A stretch of DNA of 64,000 bases from Agarophyton chilense (taxonomy: Eukaryota > Rhodophyta > Florideophyceae > Gracilariales > Gracilariaceae). Within the stretch, counting starts at the first letter, position 1. Each line of letters starts with the position of its first letter. Where the stretch lies: assembly GCA_030374765.1 (NCBI GenBank), contig JARGXX010000012.1, positions 1-64,000 on the forward strand, in the 5' to 3' direction. Below, in pieces: positions 23,950-36,214 of this stretch. The notes under the pieces are model-generated. The model saw only the letters and a program-made list of their open reading frames with translations. It had not been told where the DNA came from and made no database searches. Both the position numbers and the translations under genes were made by a program.

Positions 23950-24195
23950 AAGTAAATGCGGCTGTAGGTAAGTATAAACTTTCAAATTCGTTTCACACGT
24001 ACATGTTTCAGGGCAGCACTGCACCATTACCGAGCAGAGATATGAAATTCAAGTTATATGAACCGTGTGATGCTTGAAGTAAAGACCGTGCTCCATTTCG
24101 CTGCCTTCTATGGTTTTGGTATCGTAAAATGATCAACAATGGAACGGGGCTCAATTCACTGGAGCGCCTTGGCATACAACTGGTTCTCCAAAAAA

Positions 24196-26840
24196 TTAAA
24201 AATATAATCTCGTTCCATTGCATCCATCAGGCGCTGTCAAAAACGCACATACGCTTATTCTGCGCTGCGTTCCATGGTTGGCGTCAGAGTAATGACAACA
24301 TGTAAGCAGCCCAAACGCATGTAAAATCATAGAACCCAACCTGATCCTAGTTGTAGGGGCGAATCCATCGAAGTCAGTTGTAAGAGATGCGTCATCGTTA
24401 CTGGCACTGACCATCGGGTCCATGGGGCTAGTGGGGTCTGCGATAACTGCTTTAGGGGGTGTGGGGAAGTGAGCGTCGACCTGAGGTCGTAATGATTTCG
24501 TTGGAACAAAGGGCTGGGACTTTGGTAATTCGGAAGAGCTGGAGGCTCGTGTCACCCGGTCAATAGATACAGTGTCCTGTAGGCCGTCAATTGGTAACGT
24601 AATGGTGTGTTGATGGGCCTTAAGGACTTTGTGTGGTCCCGTAGAGCGAGGTAAGAGCTTTTGCGTAGTATCCTCGAGTTCATCATTGTCCTTCGGTGGC
24701 CGGTCCCGGTAAACAAATTCTCCTTTCCCGAAAGTAGTTGTTTGCCAGACGATTTTGTCTAGATTGGGCTTGTAGCGCCGCTGGGCTTTGTTGATTACAC
24801 TTCTAGTCGATTGGATAATGCGGTCGATGCGTCGGAACGAGTAGCGCTTCGCCTGGGCAGGGGTCATACCTTTGGTTATATACTGGGGTATGATAGAATC
24901 TTGAAGGCCAACCGGTATCGGCGGCGGCGCTCTCGTTTAAGTTAAGTCGAAAGGTGTTGTCCCCGTAAAGGCATGAAATTGCGTGTTGTAGACATAATTG
25001 GGTCTTAGATGTTTAGGGCTTTAGTCCAATTGGTGATCCGATACGTAGCGTGCCAATCGGTCCAGAAGGGTGCAGGTGAAGCCTTCTGCATTGCCATTGG
25101 TTTGCGGGTGGTACACCGTGGTGGCCACATGTTTGATACCCATGGTAGTACAAACACGTGAGAAGAATTGGGATACAAACTGGCTGTCGTTATCCGTAAG
25201 GAGGTAGAGTGGCATGCCCTATGGATATACCCAGTCGGACAAGAAAGCTGTTGCGACATCCGTGGCCGGTGTGTTCCCTAGGGGTAGGGCTCGGGTAAGC
25301 TTGGTAAACCTATCTGTTATGACAAAGACAAATCGTTTTGTAAAGGACGATTTAAGCAGAGGCCCAAGTATATCCATTGCGACAAATTCCATCGGACGTG
25401 TGGCGGGGAAGAGCTTCACTTTGTCCTGATGGTTTGCGCGAGACCCTCGGATTTTTCCGAATGATGTACAGTTCCGTGAGGTTTGCCAAAGATCCTCTGC
25501 CATTAGTGGCCAGTAGAAGAACTTCCTAAGGATTTTCTAAATTCATCGCCGTCCAGAATGACCAGCCAAACGAGGAAAATGGGCGAGTTATAGGATTCGA
25601 GCCCTTAGTGTACTTGGTATTACCCGTTGGAGTGCGCCATCCAGCTTTGAGCGGCGACAGAGTAGTCCAAATCGGTCATACTAGAATAAGGATCCAGTGG
25701 TTACAACCAATTGGGCTGTTTCCCTGCAGTACTCGTCTTCGATCTGCGCCTGTTGGAGATACTCAGTAGTTATAAGAAGGAGCTCTTTTTCCTCCGGGGC
25801 TATTGAATTCACCTGAGGTGGTGTCGAATTGGGCGGTACTGTCTCCCAGTCCAATAGGTATACTTCGTTTTCTTTTACCTTTGGATCATCCGATTGGACC
25901 TGACCCATAAGGTCATCCGTTTCCGCATGACCCTCAGGTCCATCATCTGTAAAGAGGGTAGCAATTAGGTCGTCCATTCAAATGTAATCAGTTCCGTCGG
26001 TAATGATTGGCGACAGGGAATCTGCTGCCTGTTGGCTGATGCCTGGCCTATAGGTTTTCTCGTAGTCATATTCTGACAGCCTGAGGCGCTACTGAGCGAC
26101 GCGATTTGATGCATCAGTCATATTGAGTAACCAGCGGAGTGGATCGTGGTCTGTCCTCATGGTAAACCAATTTTTCTCGAAGTATGGACGCAGTGTAAAT
26201 GCGGACCATGCGATGGGTATAAATTCCTTTTCGGTGGTGCTGTCGTTGTGCCCCGCGCTGGTGAGAGTTCTGCTCCAGTATCCAATAGGTCGATAGTCCT
26301 TCGGTGACTCCTGTTCTTGTAGCAGTTCACAACCCACTTGGACAAAAGACCTGTTGGAGTCTTGTGAAGCCAATTTAAGTGTGTTCAGCAATCTCTCCTC
26401 TCGGGTCTGAATTGTTTCGTACTGGTCGTCGGTAAGGGCTTCAAACTCCAAATGTGTTCCGTTCTTCAGCATCGCGTTGAGAAGGGGCGAGATTCTAGCA
26501 AACCCTTGGACGAACCGTCGGTAAACGTTGCACAATCCAACGAAGGATCGTAGTTAGGTGTGGGTCCTAGGAGGTTTAGCCTGGCAATTCGCATTTGTGG
26601 TCCGTGGGGCTACCTTTAGCTTTCCTTGGAGGACGACGTGACCAAGATAATCCACTGAAGCCTTGAAGAAAGCGCATTTGCGGAGCTTCATTGTTACTCC
26701 AGCGTCCTGTAGGATTGTTAGCACCTTCTTCACGTGGCGAAAGTGCTCCTTTACGGTCCGTGAGAAGATTTTACCGTCATCCAAATAGACCAGGGAGAAC
26801 TTTCATTTGACTCTGGACAGTATAATGTCCACAATCGGTT
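24196..26840 (-). pseudogene. RT palm, RNase H, integrase and C-terminal region of element 1
   Basis: One frame for over 2.5 kb, from the RT catalytic YLDD (about 26785-26800) to 24196. It includes RNase H (YWSRTL...STTEKEF, RTDHDPLRWLL), an integrase HHCC remnant, a catalytic core (VAMDILGP, LTDNDSQF, YHPQTNGNAEGF) and a basic C-terminal region. About ten in-frame stops occur (for example 26554, 26089, 25681, 25219, 25021) and I see no frameshift. Two stops replace conserved Trp codons (before the YLDD and in the AQ-W-RLRL motif). The HHCC motif lacks its last Cys (CTSF), and the YLDD replaces the usual Y(I/V)DD. No chromodomain was seen. Confidence 0.78.
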
Positions 26841-26861
26841 GGAACGTGGCTGGTGCATTCT

Positions 26862-28150
26862 TCAAACTAAAGGGCACGCGAGTAAATCGAACAGACCTTC
26901 ATGGGTGGTAAAGGTTGTCAGCGCTCTCGCGTCTTCGGCCAAAGGGATTTGCCAATTTCCCGAGTTAGCGTCCAGTGTGGTAAATAAGACGGATCCGCCT
27001 AAAGAACCTAGACAGTTGTCCATGCGGGGTATCGGGTATGAGTCCCTCTTGGTTACTTCGTTCAGCTTCCTGTATTCGACGCATACCCTGACGGAGCCAT
27101 CTTTCTTCACCCAAAGGACAAGGGGACTTGCCGATTCGAATTGGTTTGGAGGCGCCGGCTCTATGACTTGAGCTTTGCGCATCTTTTCTATCTGGTCAGC
27201 GACAATTTCCCTACGTTTAAGGCTGGTACGATATGTGTGCTGGAACTGTGGTCCAACTTCATCCTGAAGGTCAATGCAGTGTGTAGGGGCTCTGACTGTG
27301 CCCATTTTACTTGACCACATGGCCTGGTATTCCCTGAGGAGATCAAGTACCTGGGGCCTATAGGATTCGAATTCTTCGCCGATGATGACCGTCCCCTCCC
27401 AAGAGTCGACGTCCTCATCGGGAGTTGGCGTCGCAAGATTATCCATTTGGGCCTCAATAATGGCCACAAGCGCGGGTAGAGTGATACCAATCACTGTACC
27501 ATTAGATAAGCGCACGAGTTTATCTCGGAAGTTGCTGATTGTGACCGAAAAGGACCTGTTGGGGTGGATGTCCATTACTCCATTGATCATCAAGGTAAGG
27601 TGCTTCAGAATCATTTTCGGGTGGTTCTGAATCGTTTCAAGACCTAAGGTCTGGGAATGGACCGATACAGCGATTTGGGTCATCGGGGGTATCTTTATGG
27701 CCTTTGACAGGCGAACCTTATTCGACTTCGAGTTTTCGGAGACAACCGATCGTTTGTGGTTAGCTTATGGCCCTGGGGTTGAACCAGTTATGGAGATGCA
27801 AGGTGCGCGGTAAAACGCGACTTTTCTAAGGCCTGGATAAAGGGCCTTAATGTATCGGTCGATAAAGGAGGTCCCTAGGATTGCTTCAGCGCCTAAGTTA
27901 GGACACACAAGGAACCACGTGCAGACTTTGAATTTTCCTGCCTGGAGGTAAAGTGGTACTATCTCTTTAATGTCCATTGGTCTACGAGACGCATCGGTAA
28001 TCCTTGGTGTTTTTTTTGCCTGAACGAAATCTTGCCAACCCAGTTAGAGCAGCTTAGGATGGACCAAGTCGGGACCAGCGCCTGTGTCCAATACAGCTGT
28101 GGTCACTCGAGAGTTGTCGGAACGGATTCCTACGGTTACTCGAACTTAAT
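26862..28150 (-). pseudogene. Protease and RT N-terminal region of element 1
   Basis: A single frame with retropepsin LDTGAGPDLVH (active site about 28077-28088), a flap/C-terminal part with AEAILGTSFIDRYI, then the RT fingers and palm start (VEYRKLNEVTKRDSYPIPRMD, FTTLDANSGNWQIPL). In-frame TAA codons interrupt it, one after HPKLL and one at 27765. One single-base frameshift at about 26895 shifts the frame before the catalytic YLDD. Confidence 0.75.
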
Positions 28151-28460
28151 AGTTCTCTTTCCTTAGAATACAGACGCGTTAATTACTGTGTTTCAACTGT
28201 GGTTCACCCTGAGTGGTTCATTGTGGGTGGTTTGTATTGGAAGGTGAGGAGCTCTTCGGCTCATGACCGTTTCATTGCTTGAGGCAGGGGCTTAAAGAGG
28301 GAGGATTTGCCCCAAATCGTCCCTCTAGGAGTTTTCCGATGTGGTTCCCGTTTCTTCCTGGCGATAGGGTTCTTCCACGGGGTCATCCGTAGGATCTACA
28401 ATGGAGTGGACCTGTGGGGCTTTGATCGGAGTGTCCGGAGGCGTGGCATAGCGTGAGCTT

Positions 28461-29459
28461 TCAGGGGTCCCTGTGGTTCGTTGCTGTGCCCTGTTGTACA
28501 TTCCTTTTTGATCTCCGCACCCGGTAATTCTCTTCCCTTAGGGCTAGGAGGGTTTTACGTGCGTCCTCAGGCAGATATCTCGTACAGTCACAAGGTTGGG
28601 TCACTGACAGGCAGAGGAAGCAGGCCCTTGGGGAGCGAACAAAAGCGTCCTTGCGGGGCGGAAAGGGATAATACTTAGGTATGGGTGGTCCAGTGGTCGC
28701 TGTAGTTCCCTGGGAGGTGTATGATGGGGGCCCGGACGGAGGAGCACTGAAATTGACCGCGAGGCCGTCTTTCGAATCGGCGTAACGGAGTGAAGCATCC
28801 ATGTTCGACTCCGTGGAGCTAACCAAATGGGCTTGGTTGGGTTTACGCAATGGAGTTGCGTGCCCTCTGGTTAAATCAGCGTTGCGCCTGGAGGTCCTGT
28901 AGGTTCTGCCATAACCCTCGGCGTAAGTAACGAGCCTTCGGAAGGAATATTGCGGATTTTCCGTGTGGTAATTGCGCACATGTGTCCGAATGGCAGGGAG
29001 TAACCCCGTGATGAAGCGACTTGTAAGCCGTCCTTCGGAGAACACGTTTCCACATCGGTAAGCCCTCTTCCATAGGTCGTATGCGAAAGCCGATTCGGTA
29101 ATGTGGGGTCTCTGCGTAAAGGATATTACTTCCTGGTGGGCATCCATTATAACGTCATCCGTGGCCTAAGTTTCAAAGAGGTAATGAAAAACCTGAGGGT
29201 ATGATCTGAGGAGTTTACGGTCTTGAGCATCCACGAGGTCAGTTGTGCCAGATATCTTCGAAACCACTCGGTCACGCGCCTGTCCTGAAAGGAAGAATTG
29301 GAAAAGGTACAGAGTGGCGCCCTCGTGGACACCGTTCTGATCACAGGCAGTACGGAACAAACTGATAAACCTAAGGACAGCATTGGGATCGGAACCTGAG
29401 AATTTGTTCGTAATTGTTTGTTGCATCCGTTTGGCACATTTGGCGACTCTGCGGGCCAC
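28461..29459 (-). pseudogene. Gag core of element 1
   Basis: Retrotransposon Gag domain in one frame, with an in-frame TAG at 29166-29168 and no frameshift. It aligns in pattern with element 3 Gag (FLSGQARDRV, FAYDLWKRAYRCGNVF, FITGLLPAIR). The C-terminal knuckle CFLCLSVTQPCDC keeps cysteines but has lost the CCHC histidine. Capsid N-terminal pieces lie further right in other frames (30026-30307 and 30178-30384). Gag would form the cytoplasmic particle that packages element RNA; this copy is dead. Confidence 0.72.
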
Positions 29460-30645
29460 CGAACCAGAATATTACGCGGACGTGTCGGCCAGCCGTTAAT
29501 TCCGGTAGTCTAGAACCTTAAGGAAAAGTTCTTTGTCGTTGTTAGTTGTCTGAGGCCTCGAACGACAGCCTCATCCACTTCTGAGTCGGTCGTTTCGGTT
29601 GAGGCCGATTCGGAATCGCTCGTGTCCGAATGGTCTCTTCTCTATCTTTTCCTCTTCTTCTTTCTCCTACGGTTGCTTTTTTTCTTCTCTCCAGCGGAGT
29701 AGAGACCTGAAGGATGGATGTCTTTATAAGATCTGATGGAGCCCTGAGGTCGCTGTACCTCGTATAGTCCGTCGGGTGGGGCCAGCGGTCTCTCTTCTAG
29801 ACGCGGAGCTTCTCTTCTTCTCCTCGCTTGTCCCTCCCTTGGATTCTGCTGATAGGCAACCTGTTTCTCATATAGACGCGGAGCTTCTCTTCTGCTCCTA
29901 GAATGGCCCACCATGGGGTTTTCTTGATGGTAATCCCGGCGAGGGGCGGATAATTCCGCCGCTCCTGGGGGTTTGGTAGGGGGTTGCCATATGGAGACCG
30001 GATGGTCAATTTGTGGTGGGGTGGTCTAAGGGACCAAATTGCCTTCCTGGCGGGTGACAGATCCTTGAACGGCCTGTAGGAGGAAGTCTATGAATAAGTC
30101 AGACTCCAATACCTTAGGGACGATTCGTGAGATGAGGTAATCCGTATGGTCAGCGATCGCCTTAGCGAGCCGCACGTTCATAATAAAATCCAATTGCGTT
30201 GAGCAGAGCTCACAGAGACGGGGCCAGAGAAGGTCGGCAAGACCTGCGGGCAGGTTTTCTCGAATTCCTTCGGTCTGGGGTTTTTTTCTTGAGGTGTCCC
30301 TGGCCAAGAGGTGGCCTTGGTAAGACGTTCTCGTAAACGCGCTGCCACCGTGGGTTCTCGGCGATTCCTTTCAGGGTTATCCAATGGGGTCAGTACTTCT
30401 TGCAGCTGGCTCCTCGTGCTCCTGTGGTCGCTAGCGGTATCAACCTAAGGGTCAGGCGACATCGCCGGCGTTGTAGTCTCACTTCGTCCTGCCGTAGGAG
30501 TCCTATGGTCGGGTCGGTTGGGTGTGTTTCCTGCATCCATAATGGCGGTTGCTTCTGTACTTCTGGTCCGTTGGGGAATTAAACCAAAGGTTAGAATCTA
30601 GATAATTCTTCGTTCTAGTGGTCCGTTCAATTATTCCAAAGGTTT

Positions 30646-30660
30646 CTAAGTCGGGAAACA
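30646..30660 (-). promoter_or_regulatory. Primer binding site of element 1
   Basis: On the minus strand TGTTTCCCGACTTAG follows the presumed CA end of a 5' LTR (boundary near 30665). It closely matches TGGTCTCCCGACTTAG, the PBS of elements 2a and 3, with two differences near the TGG end. This marks where the 5' LTR should begin on the right. Confidence 0.6.
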
Positions 30661-30663
30661 AAA

Positions 30664-33058
30664 ATGAACCGCAATGACGAGTTAAGTCAGCGTATGGGTC
30701 TCGACCGGCGCTAGCGTGGTAGGGCGGGTCCTAAGGTTCGAATCCTTGACGGTGGCACTCCCAGAGTACTTGGTGCAATGGGCTGGGGTATACTGCGTAG
30801 TCCTATAGGTTGGAGCTACGGAAACGATGGCTTGGAGACCAAAGGGTGGAACCAATATACCAAAGGGGGTTATTTAGTATCCTAATCGTGCCTACCGTAC
30901 TCTAAGGGAGAAGCGTCACTCGAGCCAAGTAAATAGTACTGGCGAGGCGCTGAGATCTCCCTGGAACTGTAGTGTTAATCTATTACACTAATTATATTAA
31001 ATTAATAGTCTACACTAGTCCAGCTGAGGTTGTCCAGTCCACGTGGCGTTTGTAAGATCCCTTAGGACCCGGCGGCTTACAGGGCTCAACCGTTATCGTT
31101 GCTCCTTCACACATGCTTGAGTTTGCCTCAAGATAGATGCCCACCCCCTGAGAGTTTTAAGTTTTTCATGGACGACACTACGTCGCCTGCACCATGCAAT
31201 TTTTCCGATTGTGCGAACACGAGACCTGGTATCGCAACCGTTGTTGCTCTGAAGAGTGGAACTGCAGGGGTTTATGTCATCCATTCTCCGAAGGCAGACT
31301 TAAAAGCGTAACAGGGGGCTAGATATCTGGATTCAACATCTCTCACGATGTCCACAAGAATCGCCGGTTATTCCCCATGCGTCTGGAAGGGCTCTTGTTG
31401 CCTTACTGTTCGTTTAGGTCGTTTTTTCCAGAGAAGTGCATGTAGCTGGAGATCTGAAGAAAGAAGACATATAACTCATTCAGGCGAGCAAGGCTACAGG
31501 GTTGAACATCACAAGTGACGTCAATATCCTTCCCCTATACGCTACGGAAAATAGTGCCAGAATACCTCGGGAGGACCAAGAAGCCCTGTGGGATAATCTT
31601 AATGTTCTCGATGCCACTACCGGTCCACCATCTGTAACCGTTCCGCTGTTGTTTGAATCTGTCGCTAACGGTCGAATTGATGTGGAATAGGTTCGTGGCC
31701 GAACTTTTCCTTTCATCTGAAAGACAGTTGGTCTCGATTTAGCAAGTTCCCAAGATTAGAATTTTTACTTGAACAATAAACAGATCATTATGACTTGGTC
31801 GAGCTCATTTAACAGCTTTCTGACCACTATTTATGAGCTTTCCAACCAGACTTATTTATGTCCTTGTCCACCATTTCTTGTGCAACATTTAACTGCACTA
31901 AAATCTTGCGGCGCTGCTCAATCTCCACCAGAGCTGAATTTTCGCGTTCCAATACAACAGAATTGTTAACAGCAGCCGAAATCTCTGCTTCTTTCTCAGT
32001 GTTGAAAAAGCTACTGACAAAATGCATGAACTTAAAACTGGCATCTTCGAACTCTTCAGGTGATCGCTTTTTTTTATTGTACTCGACTGTTCTAGTTTGA
32101 ACCGTAACTCGTTTGACGGTCGAACTAAGCATTCCCAACATAATGAACAAACATTCTTTTGTAGTAGATACTCCTAACAGAGGAGCCCACTAACTCTTCG
32201 TCTTCATCCCCAGTTTCTAAACCAAGGGCAGTGGCTCCTACTAGAACGCGAACTCTATTAACCTGGCTCAACTGATACAACTTTTAACCCATAGGTCCGT
32301 CTATGAACTCCTTGAAGTCTGGATTGATTCGGCCACTCTTCTTAAAGTTCGTAATCGGCAACGAGGACGAAGACCTGAAACCGTTCCAGACCGACCGCAA
32401 ACACACCACACTTCTGAAACATCGAGATGGAAGTTCAGGTGAGACAAGCTCGTCAAGAACGTGATCGAAAGAAAACTACGAGGCCATTGAAGCACCATTG
32501 AAACGAATTTCAGTGACATTGCTCCAATTTTCTACCCGTTTTGCTTTGAAATCTAACAAAGCCCGCTTCTAAATTGTTTGGGAGTATCGAAGGAACACCT
32601 GACGTGTTTCGGGGTCATTTCAAATCAAAACGACGAGTCATGCAAATTATTGACAAATAGAATGGTACTCGCTTTCTTTTCGGGCTTTTTTCTTCGCTCT
32701 GACATTCATGATTGACCACAGCCAATTCCAAATCATCTTCCAATCTTCTTTTCTTCATATGTGTTCCATTCTCCTTCTCTGTCCCCTTCTTTGGACTCGT
32801 GCGTAAACGTTTTCCTCGAGGCAAAGTGCTCTTTCCACGCGTTGAAAGCTCGGAAAAGCAGCGCGTTGTACTTAATATATCGCCATCTCATGCCGAATTT
32901 TGTTCAAGACTTTTCACGTCGGGTAATTTCCCCGGTTTTCCAATAACCTCCCAGCGAGATTAGAAATCCATAATTTTCCTATGGGATCGAGCTGTGAGGA
33001 TATGAACAATCGTATCCTTCTCCGATTTAACATATTTGATATGTCTAACGCACAATAT
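30664..33058. other. Poorly recognised stretch, includes probable 5' LTR of element 1
   Basis: The left part probably contains the element 1 LTR (starting near 30665), but without a partner copy its right end cannot be set. Near 30707-30765 there is a perfect B-box match (GGTTCGAATCC) preceded by an imperfect A box on the plus strand. A minus-strand frame at about 31827-32141 (from an internal ATG) encodes a charged helical peptide (EIEQRRKILVQLNVAQEM) that looks like the C-terminal end of a lost cellular gene. A Lys/Arg-rich frame lies at 32615-32824. None is a confident gene. Confidence 0.35.
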
Positions 33059-33956
33059 TGTAGAGCAACGCCCAGTTAGGGGAAACTTGAAGATGCAACT
33101 CATAGAATGAGGATTGAACCCTCCGAGGGTTATGACTACGATCCCCTCTAAGGTGTGCTGAGGTGGCACTGTTTTCTGAAGTGAAAATTCGGATGGCCCA
33201 TGGTTGGATTGGCCCCGTGATACACGTGGCTTAATTTTGGCACCGATTTTCGGATATTTGTTAGAACGTTGGATTTTTGGGCCCTGGCAGTGGGATCTCC
33301 ACGTGTATGGCCCTGAGCAGGGGTGCACTACTGTAGAGTTTAGTTAGTGGGCCCTACTTAGGGAGGCGAGATCTGACAGTCCGAGCTCAGAGTAAATGAC
33401 AACCAAGGTTGGTCTTCGATACCTTTAGAGGTTCTTCGTCGCCATCGTTTCGGCCTTACAACCCGGAACGGGCTCTGGTTAGCAACGCCTGCGTAGGGAC
33501 ACGACTCCACTTGGAGAGTGCCCACGTTTGGGTTACGTGCAACCACCCCCTTGGGACCGCTCAGACGACCTGCGTGCACGATACCCCGTGGGGGTTCTGC
33601 TTACTTGTTGCGTGCTTTTTGTGTTTCCTTTCGAGGACAGGTTTTCGCCCCTGTATTGGGTTTCTTTTGTTGTTTCGCCCCTTTTCTGGTTCTCGGGTCT
33701 GGTGCCTGTTAGTGCCCGACCCTCGCCCCGTTTTTCCTCTTCGCCGGATTTTCCCCCATTCTTTGGGATACCCATACCCATTCCCGATCCAACGGTTTCT
33801 ACCCCTCACCTCCGTTGGTACTGCCGGAATCCCCCGTGGGAGTTACACCCCACACTATGGGTGGAACGGAGGGCTCTGTCTCTGAGTCTGCCTCCCCCAG
33901 GGAGCAAGGCTTCGAACACCTTGAGAGCACTTCCCGTCGCCGGGTTTTGCTCCACA
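33059..33956 (+). repeat. 5' LTR of element 2a (898 bp)
   Basis: Starts TGTAGAGCAACG and ends TTTTGCTCCACA, and is matched by 38925-39837 and, in reverse, by 49329-50089 plus 61020-61155. The first ~150 bp contain an antisense GGTTCAATCC B-box-like string near 33105-33120. The preceding five bases are AATAT. Confidence 0.92.
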
Positions 33957-33958
33957 AG

Positions 33959-33974
33959 TGGTCTCCCGACTTAG
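33959..33974 (+). promoter_or_regulatory. Primer binding site of element 2a
   Basis: TGGTCTCCCGACTTAG begins 2 bp after the 5' LTR. Its complement reads as a tRNA 3' end: T-stem half CTAAG, acceptor strand TCGGGAG, discriminator A, then CCA. The same 16-mer serves element 3. Confidence 0.8.
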
Positions 33975-34183
33975 AATCCGTTCTCGGACTTTTGGGTTGG
34001 TCATCCACGTGTTGGAATATCTCTTGGAAGAGGAAGCACCGTCGTGAAGATTTGTTGTAGTGGTCCCCTTTGGAAAGGGTGGAATTGGTTTTTATTTTTG
34101 TTTTGTGTTACGTCATCCGTTCTCCGGGAATCTCGTGATCGAATTTCATCGTTACCCCGAATCGTCGTTGTCGTGTCTGCAGC

Positions 34184-36214
34184 ATGTCGCCGCCTACCCG
34201 TGGTTCCAGGACTGGATCGAACCGTCAAGCGGATTCAGTGCCCCCGGCCTCGCCTAGGTCGAGGAGCTCAATTCCCGAAGATCGGAACGATTCCGGTATC
34301 GATCCGGACACTCGGAGAGCACCCTCAGTGGTTTCAGGTCCTCGAGAGGTCGTGGCTGTGGGCCCAGCTCCAGTGGTGGAGACCCCCTCAGCAGCACCCC
34401 GAAGTCGGGCCGACCCTGAATTACAGCGCCTGGAGACTCAAATTGATATCGCCAACGCGGCTCATATCGAGCTCCTTCAGGAGGTTACTACCCTCCGCCT
34501 CAGGGTGGAGGACGCCCAGGTGCGGGGAGTCGCCGATGACCTTCGTACCCTGAGGAGGGATGTGAACTCCCTTTTGGAAAGCTTTGGTACCCCTGGGGTC
34601 TTTATCCAGGAGTACCGGAGCCTCGTGGAGGAACACCGCGTGCAAGCGGAACGCTTCCGAGCTCGGCTGGACACCCTCGAGGCCATTATCCGTATGGACG
34701 GAGACACAGAAGCCTCGAAGGATAAACCCGACGTTTCGGAAGACGAAGAACACCGCTCGGCTAAACGGGACCGCCGCAAGTCCAAGAAGAGGGTTCACCT
34801 CCAAGAGGATTTATCGGATTCCGATCCCAATCGCTCGCCATCGAGTTCGTCCTCCGAATCTTCGGATAGTGAAGATGAACGCCGGTCATCCCGGGCGACT
34901 CGGTCGAAGGCTACTTACACCTCTCAAGGGGCAATCCGTACCCGGAAGAAGGGTAGGAAACACCTTGGATTAAGGGAGCTGAAGCCGACGAATCCTCTCT
35001 ATCGGAAGCTGCTATCGTACCGCTATTACCGGTTGGATAACCCTTCGGGAGATCGAACATCCCGCGGAACGGGTAAGGTCAAGGACTACATCAAAAGGCT
35101 GAGCATCACCCTACAGAAGAGGGAGTTCACAGGAACAGACCCAATTCTGGTGCTCGATTTCCTTGCGAGGTTTGTCCAGGAGGCTGACATCCTCGGTATG
35201 AGTGAAGCGCAAGCGTATCTTGCATTACTCTATTTCTTAAAGGAGATGGCTGAAGACCATTTCAACTCCGTCCGTGGATCATCCCGAGCCTTGGAAGGGG
35301 GAGTCACGTGCTGGACCGAAGCGGTGCAGTACCTCTTGAGGTCATACGCTACTGGAAATGCGATTCAGGAAGCAATCCTTGCATTAAGGGATACGCGGCA
35401 GAAGCCGATGGAAACCGAAACGGTGTATTCAACTCGCTTGAATAAAGCGTTTCACCGATGCGGGAATGTATTCCCCGCCTACGAGAGATGCTCCATGTTT
35501 GTGGATGGTTTGGACCCCTCGATAAGGGCATTGGTTGCCCGACATCGGGAAGAGAAGCGCAAGCTGACCTACTTGGAACTGGTTCAGTACGCCCAGGCTG
35601 AGGGGGATACTCTCCGTGCCCGGCAGAACCGAAAGAATCGGCCGACAAGTGCACTCCTCGCCGATGGAAGTAACTCGTCTTTGTCACTCGCAGGAGGCCC
35701 TGCCCCTGTGGGGGTCAATGTTAACATTCACTTTATGGGAAGTAACCCCGAATCTATGGATACGTCTGAGTTGCCGTCGACATCCGCTCCGACTACGGAT
35801 GAAGACCCTGCGCTCTATACCCAAGGACGGAGGGTGCCAGCCGCATCGCTACCTTTTGCGAATACCGCTGCTCGGTTCTCTCGCCCCGGATGGAGGGATA
35901 CAGCACCACGTCGCGTGGATTCACGTCCACAACCGAACCCGGCAGAGCTGATTTGCTATTTGTGTTACCTCCATGGTCACAAAGCACCAGACTGTACATT
36001 TCCCCTGCGGGAGGGTTCACGAATTATCGCTCAGTACGAGGCTCTGACCCCTGAGGAGAAAGCTCGACTCCCGAGTAGGTCCTATGAGGAACAAAGGATA
36101 CTCCGAGCTCACCTTGCTGACAGGGATACAGAACTTGTACCCGCGAACGGGGAACAACCGGTCCCCTTCGAGGCAGCTGCACCGAATTCGGTGGGGTCCG
36201 CTTCGAAAAACTAA
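34184..36214 (+). CDS. Gag polyprotein of element 2a
   Basis: 676 residues from an ATG about 230 bp after the LTR. A Pro/Ser/Arg-rich N-terminus is followed by a coiled-coil stretch (about 85-170), a Ser/Asp/Arg-rich segment (about 190-260), then a Ty3/gypsy-type Gag domain (about 275-480, with FLARFVQEADILG, FHRCGNVF, FVDGLDPSIRALV). A canonical CCHC zinc knuckle CYLCYLHGHKAPDC lies at about 591-604. It forms the element particle and binds RNA. It is the only intact long sense-strand frame of 2a, so it may still be made and could support other elements. The frame continues past its TAA stop (see the next feature). Confidence 0.88.
   Translation: MSPPTRGSRTGSNRQADSVPPASPRSRSSIPEDRNDSGIDPDTRRAPSVVSGPREVVAVGPAPVVETPSAAPRSRADPELQRLETQIDIANAAHIELLQEVTTLRLRVEDAQVRGVADDLRTLRRDVNSLLESFGTPGVFIQEYRSLVEEHRVQAERFRARLDTLEAIIRMDGDTEASKDKPDVSEDEEHRSAKRDRRKSKKRVHLQEDLSDSDPNRSPSSSSSESSDSEDERRSSRATRSKATYTSQGAIRTRKKGRKHLGLRELKPTNPLYRKLLSYRYYRLDNPSGDRTSRGTGKVKDYIKRLSITLQKREFTGTDPILVLDFLARFVQEADILGMSEAQAYLALLYFLKEMAEDHFNSVRGSSRALEGGVTCWTEAVQYLLRSYATGNAIQEAILALRDTRQKPMETETVYSTRLNKAFHRCGNVFPAYERCSMFVDGLDPSIRALVARHREEKRKLTYLELVQYAQAEGDTLRARQNRKNRPTSALLADGSNSSLSLAGGPAPVGVNVNIHFMGSNPESMDTSELPSTSAPTTDEDPALYTQGRRVPAASLPFANTAARFSRPGWRDTAPRRVDSRPQPNPAELICYLCYLHGHKAPDCTFPLREGSRIIAQYEALTPEEKARLPSRSYEEQRILRAHLADRDTELVPANGEQPVPFEAAAPNSVGSASKN

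Larger units (their letters stand above)
24196..30663 (-). mobile_element. Element 1: decayed Ty3/gypsy LTR retrotransposon
   Basis: On the minus strand, in order: PBS (30646-30660), gag remnants (28461-30384), retropepsin, RT, RNase H, integrase and integrase C-terminal region down to 24196. The RT-RNase H-integrase order identifies Ty3/gypsy. No 3' LTR was found at the left end, so the element is truncated or its LTR has diverged. Coding frames contain many nonsense codons. Domain content and Gag similarity tie it to element 3. Confidence 0.82.

Noticed and set aside
33409..33974. Frames of 60-158 codons in the LTRs, repeated at 39290 and 49284
   Set aside because: They lie wholly or mostly inside LTRs on both strands, with no family features; coincidental open frames in GC-rich LTR sequence.
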